NCBI GenBank assembly: GCA_045615545.1
Contig: JAZLFA010000037.1
Location: 1 to 64,000, forward strand
DNA from: SIG220 sp045615545
Lineage (GTDB): Bacteria; Bacillota_I; Bacilli_A; RFN20; CAG-826
Length of the DNA: 64,000 nt
Direction of reading: 5' to 3'
The translations under genes were made by a program, and so were the position numbers. The notes under the pieces were generated by a model, which was not told where the DNA came from, made no database searches, and was given only the letters and a program-made list of their open reading frames with translations. Numbering within the stretch: the stretch's first letter is position 1; every line of letters starts with the position of its first letter. Shown here piece after piece: positions 43,113 to 52,259 of this stretch.

Positions 43113-44666
43113 ATGAAAGATCCATTAGTGCTAGCGTTTGATTTTGGTACTCAATCTGTTCGAGCCTCATTAATCAACAAAAAAGGTGAAATCGAAGGGA
43201 TGGCAAAGGTCCCGTATGTTCCACTATATTATTCTTCTCAAAGCGGATATGCTGAACAAGACCCAGACTTTTATTTTGAAAATGCAAAACAGGCGGCAAA
43301 AATATTGGCATCAAAGCACACCGCGTTACTAAGCCGTATTGTTGCCGGGACAATCACCTGTTTTAGAGATTCTTCGGTCCAACTTAATAGCGAATTAAAA
43401 CCAATAAGAAAAACAATTTTATGGTTAGACCAGCGTTTAGCGCGCGCTGACGAAAAGATTCCTAGAATATATTCGTTTTTATTTAAACTCGTTGGAATGA
43501 AACCAACCATCGAGCTAAATAGAAGCAGAACTGTTGCCCACTGGTTGAAAGAAAATGAACCAGAAACTTGGGAGAAAACATATAAATATGTTAATATCTC
43601 AACTTATTTGACGTATAAGTTAACTGGTAGATTAATCGACAGCGCTGCAAGCTATGCTGGCCACTATCCAATCCACTTTAAAAAGAGAAAATGGTATAAA
43701 GAAAATCACATGAAAGCTATTATCTTCGGCATTCCAAGTCGCATGCTTTGTGATTTGATACAGCCAGGAGAAACATTAGGTATGTTATCCGATAGTTTTG
43801 CTGATGAGGTTGGCTTACCTAGAGGAATTCGAATGATTGCAACCGGAAGCGACAAAGCATGTGAAACGATTGGTTTAAATGCCTTGAGCAGAGATGTGGC
43901 TGCAGTAAGTTATGGAACAGCCTGTTCTATCGAAGTTAGTAATACTAAATATTACGAACCGGAACCTTTCCTTCCTGCTTATCCTGCTGCAACCAAAAAT
44001 TGGTATAACATGGAAGTTCAAGTGTACCGCGGATATTGGATGTTAACTTGGTTTACTAAGCAATTTGCAAGCGAACTTATTGATGAAGCAAAGCTTCAAA
44101 AGATGGCTGTAGAAGAATTATTAAACGAAGGTCTAGCAAAAGTAAAACCTGGAAGTGACGGATTAGTGTTACAACCTTATTGGGGTCCTGGTCTTTCCCG
44201 CCCACTAGCAAAAGGCGCAATAGTAGGATTTTCGGACGTTCATACAAGAGATCATTTATATAGAGCAATTATTGAAGGCATTGCCTATGCCTTAAAAGAA
44301 GGATTAGAAGGAATTGAAAAATCTCAACTCCACTCTGTTAAAGAAATTAGGGTGTCTGGCGGAGGAAGTCAATCACCGGCAATTTGTCAAATAACAGCGG
44401 ATATATTTAATTTACCTGTCTCAAGAGTGCAAACCTATGAAACTACCTCGTTAGGTGCTGCGATTTCAACATTCCATGCAATCGGCGAATTCAAGACAAT
44501 TCAAGAGGCGATGGATGCGATGTCACACGTTAGTAAAACATTTACTCCAAACCCAACAGCTGTTGAACAATATGAATATTTATATAAGAAAGTTTATTTG
44601 CATCTATTCCCACAATTAAAAGATGTTTATAGAGAATTAAATAAATATTCAAAACGCATTAAATAA
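43113..44666 (+). CDS. FGGY-family carbohydrate kinase
   Basis: A 517-residue sugar or polyol kinase. The N-terminal phosphate loop FDFGTQSVRAS, the ILWLDQR motif, GTACSIEVS in the second domain, and the FGGY-type signature VKEIRVSGGGSQSPAICQITADIF near residue 410 are present. The substrate cannot be assigned; several residues differ from xylulokinase and glycerol kinase. An AGAGGAG site precedes the ATG, 20 bases after the symporter stop, so they may be co-transcribed. No sugar transporter is adjacent. Confidence 0.85.
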   Translation: MKDPLVLAFDFGTQSVRASLINKKGEIEGMAKVPYVPLYYSSQSGYAEQDPDFYFENAKQAAKILASKHTALLSRIVAGTITCFRDSSVQLNSELKPIRKTILWLDQRLARADEKIPRIYSFLFKLVGMKPTIELNRSRTVAHWLKENEPETWEKTYKYVNISTYLTYKLTGRLIDSAASYAGHYPIHFKKRKWYKENHMKAIIFGIPSRMLCDLIQPGETLGMLSDSFADEVGLPRGIRMIATGSDKACETIGLNALSRDVAAVSYGTACSIEVSNTKYYEPEPFLPAYPAATKNWYNMEVQVYRGYWMLTWFTKQFASELIDEAKLQKMAVEELLNEGLAKVKPGSDGLVLQPYWGPGLSRPLAKGAIVGFSDVHTRDHLYRAIIEGIAYALKEGLEGIEKSQLHSVKEIRVSGGGSQSPAICQITADIFNLPVSRVQTYETTSLGAAISTFHAIGEFKTIQEAMDAMSHVSKTFTPNPTAVEQYEYLYKKVYLHLFPQLKDVYRELNKYSKRIK

Positions 44667-44673
44667 ATTATAT

Positions 44674-44704
44674 ATGGTGGAGTTATTAACTCCTCCATTT
44701 TTTT
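44674..44704 (+). terminator. Terminator after the FGGY kinase
   Basis: ATGGTGGAGTT and AACTCCTCCAT pair over eleven bases with one mismatch and a three-base loop, then a run of seven T. Confidence 0.85.
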
Positions 44705-44733
44705 ACAAAAGAAAAGGGCTATATAGTAGCTCT
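44705..44733 (-). terminator. Terminator after the ABC exporter genes
   Basis: On the minus strand AGAGCTA and TAGCCCT pair with one mismatch around a five-base loop, followed by TTTTCTTTT. Confidence 0.6.
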
Positions 44734-44752
44734 TTCTTTGTTTGGTTCTTAG

Positions 44753-46687
44753 TTATTCTAATTCAAATGCACCTGTATAAAGTTGATAGTAAGTGCCTTT
44801 TTGTTTAATCAAATCCTCATGTGTGCCACGTTCAATGATGCGTCCGTGATCCATAACCATGATTGCGTTACTATTTCTAACGGTTGAGAGTCTATGTGCA
44901 ATAACAAAGACCGTTCTACCTTCCATGAGCCTATCCATTCCTTCTTGGACAAGCTTTTCAGTTCTTGTATCAATAGAAGAGGTTGCTTCATCAAGGATTA
45001 AGACTGGAGTATCCGCAACAGCGGCCCTAGCGATAGATAATAATTGTCTTTGACCTTGTGAAAGGTTGCTGCCATCTCCTGCTAACATGGTGTTAAATCC
45101 TTCAGGCAAACGAGTAATAAAGTCATAAGCGTTTGCAATTTTAGCGGCTTCAATACATTCTTTATCGGTGGCGTCTAATCTTCCGTAACGAATGTTGTCC
45201 ATTACTGTTCCAGTAAATAGATTTACATCTTGTAATACAATACCAAGCGAGTGACGTAGGTCGTCTTTCTTTATCTTGCTAATATTGATTCCGTCATATC
45301 TAATTTTTCCATCCTCAATATCATAGAATCTATTAATTAAGTTAGTAATTGTGGTTTTCCCTGCACCAGTTGCACCAACAAGAGCGATTTTCTGTCCAGG
45401 CTTAGCATATATGCTAATATCATATAAGACTTGTTTTCCTTCAACATAAGAGAAGTCAACAGAATCTAAGACGATATCACCTTTTAATTCGGTATATGTG
45501 ATAGATCCATCGGCCTTGTGTGGATGCTTCCATGCAAAGTCACGCGTTCTTTCCTCTGTCTCATAGAATGTTCCATCTTCATTGTACTTAATGTGCACTA
45601 ATGAAACGTATCCTTCATCTGTTTCACTTTGTTCGTCAATCATCGCTAAAACGCGGCTCGCACCCGCGCTTCCTGAGACGATAAAGATAAATTGTTGAGC
45701 AAAGTTATTAACTGCGTTAGTAAAGCCCCTAGAAATGGATAAAAACGCTAATATTGTTGCATAATCCATTGGCTTGCTCATTCCAGACACAACATTTAGG
45801 TTCATCCAACCATTTCCTGCGTTGATTAAGAATATGCCACCAACGAGAGCACATATTACATATATGAAGTTTCCGATATTGCCCATGATTGGCCCAACAA
45901 TGTTACCAGATTTGTTTCCAGCATTGCTGGCCTCAAATAATTTATCGTTAAATTCATCGAATTGTGCGATTGATTTTTCTTCGTGTGTAAATACTTTAAT
46001 AACCTTTAAGCCATTAATGCTTTCTTGAATAATTCCTTCAACCTTACCTGTGGCTTCTTGTTGCAATTTGAAATATTTACCCGCTCTTCCGCCGATAGCG
46101 GTAACGTTAAGAAGCATAAAGAAGGCGCCAGCTAAAACAATTAATGCAAGCCATATTGAATAAACAAACATAATAACTAGGATTGCGGTAATTGAAATAG
46201 CGCATGTATAGGTTGTTGGTAGAGCTTGAGACACTAATTGTCGGATTGTATCAATATCGTTTGTGTATCGAGACATAATGTCTCCGTGCTTATTTGTATC
46301 AAAATATTTGATAGGCAATGTTTGCATATGATTAAACATTTTAATACGTATAGTATTTAGGTATTTTTGCGTTGTTATGCCCATTGTAATGTTCCATATA
46401 TATGCCGCAAACATACCCACTAGATAAACACTAGCCATAACAATTAACCAAATAGAAATGGTTCCCCAAGCACCATTGAAGTCGTTATTTTTGACGCCAA
46501 TTTCGATTGCAGAGGTAATATTTTTAATGAAGATGGAGGCGCAGAAGTTTGTGCAAGAATTGATTGTTAAACAAACAAGTGCAAGAATAAGAGGCTTTTT
46601 ATAATCCCTAAATAATTCTTTTAGAATTCTTTTAAGTGTGCCCTTAGTAGGGGCTGAACCTTTGAAGGTGTGTCCATGTGATGGCAT
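44753..46687 (-). CDS. ABC exporter half-transporter, catalytically complete
   Basis: A 644-residue fused membrane and ATPase protein. Six membrane spans come first, then a nucleotide-binding domain with Walker A GATGAGKTT, signature LSQGQRQ, Walker B VLILDEATSS with intact catalytic Glu, and H-loop IAHRLST. An insertion of about 45 residues (around residues 350-395) precedes the ATPase core. It pairs with the upstream half-transporter (one-base overlap) as a heterodimer of the LmrCD/BmrCD kind, likely exporting drugs or lipids. The cargo is not known. Confidence 0.9.
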   Translation of the reverse strand: MPSHGHTFKGSAPTKGTLKRILKELFRDYKKPLILALVCLTINSCTNFCASIFIKNITSAIEIGVKNNDFNGAWGTISIWLIVMASVYLVGMFAAYIWNITMGITTQKYLNTIRIKMFNHMQTLPIKYFDTNKHGDIMSRYTNDIDTIRQLVSQALPTTYTCAISITAILVIMFVYSIWLALIVLAGAFFMLLNVTAIGGRAGKYFKLQQEATGKVEGIIQESINGLKVIKVFTHEEKSIAQFDEFNDKLFEASNAGNKSGNIVGPIMGNIGNFIYVICALVGGIFLINAGNGWMNLNVVSGMSKPMDYATILAFLSISRGFTNAVNNFAQQFIFIVSGSAGASRVLAMIDEQSETDEGYVSLVHIKYNEDGTFYETEERTRDFAWKHPHKADGSITYTELKGDIVLDSVDFSYVEGKQVLYDISIYAKPGQKIALVGATGAGKTTITNLINRFYDIEDGKIRYDGINISKIKKDDLRHSLGIVLQDVNLFTGTVMDNIRYGRLDATDKECIEAAKIANAYDFITRLPEGFNTMLAGDGSNLSQGQRQLLSIARAAVADTPVLILDEATSSIDTRTEKLVQEGMDRLMEGRTVFVIAHRLSTVRNSNAIMVMDHGRIIERGTHEDLIKQKGTYYQLYTGAFELE

Positions 46688-48462
46688 TATTCTTTACCTC
46701 CTTTCTTTGTCTGTGATGTATAAACATCACGGTATATTTCGTTTTCTTTTAGTAATTGTTCGTGTGTTCCAATTTGATCGATTTTGCCATCGTCCATAAC
46801 AATAATTAAATCAGCATCTTCAATAGAAGATATTCTTTGAGCGATAACAATTTTTGTTGTTTCTGGAATCTTTTCTTTTAATCCCTTTCTGATTAATGCA
46901 TCAGTCCAAGTATCGACGGCAGATGTACTATCATCCAAGATTAAGATATTAGGTTTTTTCAATAATGCTCTAGCGATACAAAGTCTTTGTTTTTGACCAC
47001 CAGAAACGTTTGTTCCACCTTGTTCAATGTAGGTGTTATATTCCTCTGGGAAAGATTCAATAAATTCTCTTGCTTGAGAAATATCACAAGCTTCTTTTAT
47101 TTCATCTAATGTTGCGTTTTCATCGCCCCAGCGAAGATTTTCAGTTATTGTGCCGGAGAATAAAACATTCTTTTGTAATACAACAGAGACTTTGTCTCTT
47201 AGTGTCTTAAGATCATATTCGTGAATATCATGTCCACCAATAATAAGTTCCCCAGAACTAATGTCATATAACCTAGAAATTAAGTTAACTAAAGTTGTTT
47301 TACCACTACCGGTAGAGCCGATAATTCCAACAAATTGACCAGATTTAATTTTTAAATTGATATTTTCTAAAGCGTTTCTTTCTGCATTTTCACTATATTT
47401 GAAATTAACATCTTTAAAGATGATTGAACCATCATCTAATTTATATATAGGATTAGCAGGGTTTTTAATAGTGCTTTCTTCTTCCATTACTTCGTAAATA
47501 CGTCTAATTGATTCAATAGACATAACTAACATGACAATGATCATTGAAATCATCATTAATGACATTAATATTTGTAATCCATATGTGATACACGCACTCA
47601 TTTGAGCAGGAGATAAACTGCCCCAAACATAGTTTAGTGTAGGATCATATTTTGATGTTTTTAATATGATATAAGAACCAATAGAAAGAACTAGTAAGTT
47701 AGAAAGGTGAATACTAGTATTCATTAACGGGTTATTCCACGCAACAATTTTTTCAGCTTTTATAAATTCGTTTGCGATATTAAATGAAGCGTTATTGAAT
47801 TTAGTTTTTTCGTAATCTTCTCTAACGAAAGATTTAACAACCCTAATACCAGATACATTCTCTTCAACGGATTGATTTAGTTTATCGTATTGTTTGAATA
47901 CTCTTCTAAAGATTGGCAATGCCTTTTTGATAATAAAGAATAAACCAAGAACCACTACTGGCACTAAACCAACAAATATGAACGCTAATAGGCCACCTGA
48001 AACAAATGCCATTACTATTGAAAAGATGAACATCAATGGTGCCCTAACAACAATTCGAATACACATTTGGAATGCCATTTGAGCGTTTGATATATCAGTA
48101 GTAAGACGTGTAACTAAACTTGAAGATGTAAATTTATCAATGTTAGCAAAGCTATATGATTGTAATTTAACATATAAATCATGTCTTAAGTTTTTGGCTA
48201 AACCTGTAGAAGCTTTAGCGGCAGTTATACCACCTAAAACCCCACACGTAATTGAAATAATTGCCATTCCAATAAGCGCGACAAGATAAGGCCAAAGGCT
48301 TGAAATACTGGTTAAATCATCAATCTTATCAATCAATAAAGACATAACGAATGGAATACAGCATTCCACCCCTGCCTCACCAATCATGAAGATAGGAGTC
48401 ATTATTGCGTACTTTTTATATTCTCTAATACTTGAAAAAACATATTTTATTTTTTGCCACAT
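46687..48462 (-). CDS. ABC exporter half-transporter with degenerate ATP site
   Basis: A 591-residue half-transporter with six membrane spans and an ATPase domain. Walker A is GSTGSGKTT and the signature NVSGGQKQRL is intact, but Walker B reads ILILDDSTSAVD, with Asp in place of the catalytic Glu. The H-loop reads IAQRISS, with Gln instead of His. This matches the degenerate half of heterodimeric exporters such as LmrC or TM287. It has an AAGGAGAG site and follows the TetR gene by twelve bases. Confidence 0.9.
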   Translation of the reverse strand: MWQKIKYVFSSIREYKKYAIMTPIFMIGEAGVECCIPFVMSLLIDKIDDLTSISSLWPYLVALIGMAIISITCGVLGGITAAKASTGLAKNLRHDLYVKLQSYSFANIDKFTSSSLVTRLTTDISNAQMAFQMCIRIVVRAPLMFIFSIVMAFVSGGLLAFIFVGLVPVVVLGLFFIIKKALPIFRRVFKQYDKLNQSVEENVSGIRVVKSFVREDYEKTKFNNASFNIANEFIKAEKIVAWNNPLMNTSIHLSNLLVLSIGSYIILKTSKYDPTLNYVWGSLSPAQMSACITYGLQILMSLMMISMIIVMLVMSIESIRRIYEVMEEESTIKNPANPIYKLDDGSIIFKDVNFKYSENAERNALENINLKIKSGQFVGIIGSTGSGKTTLVNLISRLYDISSGELIIGGHDIHEYDLKTLRDKVSVVLQKNVLFSGTITENLRWGDENATLDEIKEACDISQAREFIESFPEEYNTYIEQGGTNVSGGQKQRLCIARALLKKPNILILDDSTSAVDTWTDALIRKGLKEKIPETTKIVIAQRISSIEDADLIIVMDDGKIDQIGTHEQLLKENEIYRDVYTSQTKKGGKE

Positions 48463-48474
48463 AATCTCTCCTTT

Positions 48475-49083
48475 CTAGTATATTATTTTTAATAATATAT
48501 CACTTTCAGGGCATGTAAATTTATCATGACCTAAGTGAATTCTGTTATACGCCAACCCTTTAATAATCGACATTAGCGCAACAGCGTATTCTTTTGCTGG
48601 ATACTTTTTATCCAACAAGTTTGTTTTTTGACCACTTTCTATTAAATCTAATACTAAATGGAACAGAGGTCTTTTGATATCGGCGTTAGCTAATCTTGTG
48701 TGTAAGAATGAATCACATTTTAAATGAAGGTTTAGCAATAAGTAGAGAGCGCTAACGACATCATCATCTTTGCTTTTTAAAATGCTAACGACGCTTTTAA
48801 CAATATTTGATAGTCTTTCTTTTGCGTTTAAAGAGGTTTCGTCGTTTTTATAGACTAAGTTGTCAATTGTAGATATAGCATATTGAAGTGTTGCGTCAAA
48901 TACATGTTCCTTGCTATTAAAATAATGATAGAAAAGACCATGAGAGCAATTGACGGCTTTGGTGATTACGTCAACGCTAATACTTTTATATTCGTGATAT
49001 GAAAACAAAACAACGCATGTTTTTATTATGCTTTGTCTTCTTTCATCTTTGATTTCTTCACACTGTTCTCTTGTTTTTGGCAT
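48475..49083 (-). CDS. TetR-family regulator of the ABC exporter
   Basis: A 202-residue repressor. The helix-turn-helix lies at about residues 25-55 (SISVDVITKAVNCSHGLFYHYFNSKEHVF). The rest is a helical ligand domain. The start was placed at ATG 49083; an ATG at 49107 would lie inside an operator-like palindrome (49091-49108) and is less likely. It is the first gene of a TetR-ABC-ABC run, so it probably represses the exporter and itself and is released by the exported compound. Confidence 0.85.
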   Translation of the reverse strand: MPKTREQCEEIKDERRQSIIKTCVVLFSYHEYKSISVDVITKAVNCSHGLFYHYFNSKEHVFDATLQYAISTIDNLVYKNDETSLNAKERLSNIVKSVVSILKSKDDDVVSALYLLLNLHLKCDSFLHTRLANADIKRPLFHLVLDLIESGQKTNLLDKKYPAKEYAVALMSIIKGLAYNRIHLGHDKFTCPESDILLKIIY

Positions 49084-49090
49084 TGTTTTA

Positions 49091-49108
49091 ATTGACAATT
49101 TCGTCAAT
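49091..49108. promoter_or_regulatory. Predicted TetR operator
   Basis: ATTGACAATTTCGTCAAT is an inverted repeat with perfect six-base arms (ATTGAC/GTCAAT) and a six-base centre, lying eight bases upstream of the TetR start and between the two divergent genes. Size and position fit a TetR-family operator. Confidence 0.6.
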
Positions 49109-49169
49109 GAAAAGTTTAAAGTATTTTCTTTTGTTTTACAAATGTTATTTATATTTAACTTTTTAAGGG

Positions 49170-49175
49170 TATAAT
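49170..49175 (+). promoter_or_regulatory. -10 box, predicted leaderless start
   Basis: A perfect TATAAT ends nine bases before the ATG of the ATP-grasp gene. No ribosome site is present. No good -35 was found. Confidence 0.5.
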
Positions 49176-49184
49176 GAAACCTGT

Positions 49185-50459
49185 ATGAAAAACTTTATTT
49201 TTATCTCACCACATTTCCCAAATACTTACTGGCATTTTCTTAAAGAATTGAAGAATAATGGCTTTCGTGTTTTGGGTATTGGAGATGCGCCTTGGGGCGA
49301 AGTTTCAGACGAAGTAAAAGAATGCTTAACTGAATATTATGGATGTTGGGATATGGATAATTTTGATAACGAAGTTGCTGCAGTTAAATATTTTGAAGAA
49401 AAGTATGGACATATCGATTATTTAGAGAGCAATTCTGAGTACTGGTTAGAAAAAGATGCTAAACTAAGAGGCTTATTTAACATCGAAGGCGTTAGTAGCG
49501 AAACTTTGAAAACATATCAACATAAATCTTTGATGAAAGAATATTATAAAAAAGCTGGTGTAAAAACCGCTAAATATATTATTGTTGACACACTTGATAA
49601 TCTTATAAAATTTGCTCAGGAAGTTGGGTATCCAATATTTGCAAAACCAAACATGGGCGTTGGAGCGGCCGGTGATTATAAAATTAAAAATATTAAGGAT
49701 TTACAGGCGTTTTTTGATGAAAAAGACCCAAATGTTGAATATATTTGTGAACAATATGTGACAGGAAACATTGTTACTTTTGATGGAGTTTGTGATTCAA
49801 ATAGTAACCCTATTTTTGCCGCAAGCGAAGTGTTTCCTCCATCAATTTCTGATGTTGTAAAATCTCGCCTTGATGTCTTCTATTATTGTTTACCAAAAGT
49901 TCCTGATGATTTGGCCACAATTGGCCCAAAAGTGTTAAAGGCTTTTAATGTTAAAAATAGGTTTTTCCATCTTGAATTTTTCCGTTTAACACAAGATATT
50001 AAGGGCTTAGGAAAAGTTGGAGAAATAGTTGCGTTAGAAACCAATATGAGGGCCCCTGGAGGATATACTCCTGATCTATTAAATTATGCTAATTCTGCTG
50101 ACTGTTATAAAGCTTTTGCTGACTCATATGCTTTTGATAAAACAGATATGGATATGGAGAAAGATAAATATTATGCAGCTTGCGCTTCTAGAAGAGACGA
50201 ATTCGAGTATTTTTATTCTGATGATGATGTGTTAAGAACGTGGATGAAAAATATTGTTCAATATGGTCGTTATCCTGATGTGTTTTCTGGCGCAATGGGT
50301 AATAAATATTTTATGGCAAGATTTAAAGACTATAATGAGATGATTGTTTTTAGAGACTTTGTATCGCGTAGGGTTGGAGAGTCGGTTCCAGCGCCAAAAA
50401 CTAACAAAAAGAAAGATAGTCAGGAACCAATATGTGATCGACATGTCGATGGGGCTTAA
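49185..50459 (+). CDS. ATP-grasp ligase-like protein
   Basis: A 424-residue protein. A Rossmann-like N-domain starts FIFISPHFPNTYWHFLKEL. The ATP-grasp fold spans about residues 115-310, with lysine in PIFAKPNMGVGAAGDYKI, adenine-side acid in YICEQYV, and metal residues in HLEFF and ALETNMRAPGG. It should join a carboxylate to an amine or thiol using ATP, but the substrate is unknown. It belongs to the general group of biotin carboxylase-like/carbamoyl-phosphate-like ATP-grasp proteins. Its mRNA is predicted leaderless. The DUF3737 gene starts two bases after its stop. Confidence 0.82.
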   Translation: MKNFIFISPHFPNTYWHFLKELKNNGFRVLGIGDAPWGEVSDEVKECLTEYYGCWDMDNFDNEVAAVKYFEEKYGHIDYLESNSEYWLEKDAKLRGLFNIEGVSSETLKTYQHKSLMKEYYKKAGVKTAKYIIVDTLDNLIKFAQEVGYPIFAKPNMGVGAAGDYKIKNIKDLQAFFDEKDPNVEYICEQYVTGNIVTFDGVCDSNSNPIFAASEVFPPSISDVVKSRLDVFYYCLPKVPDDLATIGPKVLKAFNVKNRFFHLEFFRLTQDIKGLGKVGEIVALETNMRAPGGYTPDLLNYANSADCYKAFADSYAFDKTDMDMEKDKYYAACASRRDEFEYFYSDDDVLRTWMKNIVQYGRYPDVFSGAMGNKYFMARFKDYNEMIVFRDFVSRRVGESVPAPKTNKKKDSQEPICDRHVDGA

Positions 50460-50460
50460 T

Positions 50461-51306
50461 ATGGATGAGATAATTAAAGATATTACAATTGATACTGAAC
50501 GAGCATTTTATGGCTCTAAACGCAAAGCCTTTTACAATATAAAAATTGATGGGCCAGTTGATGGTGAAAGCGCATTTAAAGAATGTTCTTACATTAATGT
50601 AAATGATTCATATTTTAATTTACGTTATCCTTTTTGGCACTGTTATAAATTAAATATTAAAAATATTGAAATGACAGAAAACTGCCGAGCATCTCTTTGG
50701 TATGATGAACACGTCATTTTGAGCGATTCAGTAGTGAACGGAATTAAAGCGTTCCGCGAATGTCTGGATATAGTCATAACTAATTCAAAAATTAATTCAC
50801 CGGAATTTGGCTGGAGATGTGGCAATGTTGTTATCAAAGATTCTTCATTAGAATCTGTTTATGCTTTCTTTCAATGTTATAACATTGAAATTAAAAATCT
50901 TCATTTTGTCGGCAAATATTCTTTCCAATATGTTAAAAACATGATGATTGAAAATTCTAATTTAGACACCAAGGATGCCTTTTGGCATACTAAAAATGTC
51001 ACTGTTAAAAACAGTGTAATTAAAGGTGAGTATTTAGGATGGTATAGTGAAAATTTGACTTTAATAAATTGCACGATTATTGGAACCCAACCTCTTTGCT
51101 ATTGCAAGAACCTTAAGTTAATTGACTGCAAAACAGAAGCTTGTGATTTAGCCTTTGAATATTCTGAAGTAAACGGCAACATTATTGGTGATGTTGTTTC
51201 TGTTAAAAACCCTTTGAGGGGCAAACTTATTATTTCTGGCGAAACAGAATTAATAGTAGATGAAAATGATCGCTCTAAAGGGATGTTTAAGTTAGTTAAA
51301 AATTAA
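50461..51306 (+). CDS. DUF3737 right-handed beta-helix protein
   Basis: A 281-residue protein full of short repeats of the pattern (A/S)FxxCxNIxIxNS, for example SAFKECSYINVNDS, AFRECLDIVITNS and AFWHTKNVTVKNS, spaced about every 20 residues. This is the signature of DUF3737 proteins with a pectate-lyase-like beta-helix. No signal peptide is seen, so it probably acts in the cytoplasm. The start at ATG 50461, with GATGGGG upstream and two bases after the ATP-grasp stop, was preferred over 50443. Function is unknown; conserved aromatic and Cys residues at the corners suggest a binding or enzymatic groove. Confidence 0.8.
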   Translation: MDEIIKDITIDTERAFYGSKRKAFYNIKIDGPVDGESAFKECSYINVNDSYFNLRYPFWHCYKLNIKNIEMTENCRASLWYDEHVILSDSVVNGIKAFRECLDIVITNSKINSPEFGWRCGNVVIKDSSLESVYAFFQCYNIEIKNLHFVGKYSFQYVKNMMIENSNLDTKDAFWHTKNVTVKNSVIKGEYLGWYSENLTLINCTIIGTQPLCYCKNLKLIDCKTEACDLAFEYSEVNGNIIGDVVSVKNPLRGKLIISGETELIVDENDRSKGMFKLVKN

Positions 51307-51322
51307 TAATATACTCACGGAT

Positions 51323-51361
51323 AATAATGAATTAAACATAGTTTACTTTATTATTCTTTTT
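51323..51361 (+). terminator. Terminator after the DUF3737 gene
   Basis: A 15-base stem (51323-51337 with 51341-51355, one wobble and one mismatch, three-base loop) is followed by CTTTTT. Confidence 0.65.
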
Positions 51362-51368
51362 GAGTGTG

Positions 51369-51374
51369 TATAAT
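51369..51374 (+). promoter_or_regulatory. -10 box, predicted leaderless start
   Basis: TATAAT ends six bases before the ATG of the RimK-like gene and eight bases after the preceding terminator's T-run. No ribosome site is present. Confidence 0.55.
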
Positions 51375-51380
51375 AAGTGT

Positions 51381-52259
51381 ATGTACGGTTTAATTATTGT
51401 TAATCAAACATTAGGACACAATTCCTATAAGATCAAAAGATTTCAAGAAGAGTTTCCGAAACTTGTAATAACTTTTGATGTTTTTGTAAACAATGGTACA
51501 TTATGCGAAATTAAAGACGGCAATATTATTATCAATTTACCAAAGGCTGATTTCGTAATTTATTTAGACAAGGACTACTATCTAGCTACAATGCTCGAGA
51601 AGTGTGGCTATAGATTATTTAATTCATCCAACTTTTTGAGAATGTGTGATGACAAAAACATTACTTTAATTGAATGCGCTAATCACGGCATTAAAAGTGT
51701 TGATACAATTCCTTCACCTCTAATTTATTCAAATTCGTTAAAAAGCGAAAACTATTTATTTCTTGATAAAGTCATCGAAAGATTTGGGCTTCCGCTAGTT
51801 ATGAAAAAGGTTTATGGATCTTTGGGAGAGGGTGTATATTTGGCACACTCTAAACAAGAGTTATATGACCTCTATGGTGAGTGTTTTAGATATCCACTAC
51901 TCTTTGAAAAATATCTAGAAACAAGCAAAGGAAAATCGCTAAGAGTGTTAGTGGTTGATGAGAAAGTTATTGGAATTATCGAGAGAAATGGAAGCGATGA
52001 TTTCCGAAGCAATTACGGAGCAAAGACATATAGCAAAAATATTAAAAATCCTACAATTTACATTGATTTTGCACAGAAAATTGCAAATTTATTGCATATT
52101 GAGTACGCTGGAATTGATTTGCTTTATGGCGACAATAACGAGCCTGTTTTATGTGAAATTAACTCAAATGCATTCTTTGAAGAATTTGAAAAAACAACAT
52201 CAATCAACGTTGCAAAAATGGTTGGTGAAATGATATTAAGAAAATGTGGTAAACAATGA
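51381..52259 (+). CDS. RimK/LysX-like ATP-grasp ligase
   Basis: A 292-residue ATP-grasp enzyme of the RimK type. The glycine-rich ATP loop reads KKVYGSLGEGVYL near residue 140, LLFEKYLE is the adenine-side motif, and the metal site reads CEINSNAFFEEF with the family's ExN pattern near residue 265. Such enzymes add amino acids to carboxyl groups of proteins or small molecules. The start at 51381 fits the promoter; an upstream in-frame TTG would contain the -10 box. It overlaps the RluA-type gene by four bases. Confidence 0.85.
   Translation: MYGLIIVNQTLGHNSYKIKRFQEEFPKLVITFDVFVNNGTLCEIKDGNIIINLPKADFVIYLDKDYYLATMLEKCGYRLFNSSNFLRMCDDKNITLIECANHGIKSVDTIPSPLIYSNSLKSENYLFLDKVIERFGLPLVMKKVYGSLGEGVYLAHSKQELYDLYGECFRYPLLFEKYLETSKGKSLRVLVVDEKVIGIIERNGSDDFRSNYGAKTYSKNIKNPTIYIDFAQKIANLLHIEYAGIDLLYGDNNEPVLCEINSNAFFEEFEKTTSINVAKMVGEMILRKCGKQ

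Noticed and set aside
49083..49107. Upstream ATG for the TetR gene at 49107
   Set aside because: It lies in the operator-like palindrome, has no ribosome site, and adds eight unconserved-looking residues.
50344..50460. DUF3737 frame extended upstream into the ATP-grasp gene
   Set aside because: The extension overlaps a well-supported coding region in another frame; ATG 50461 follows the stop directly.
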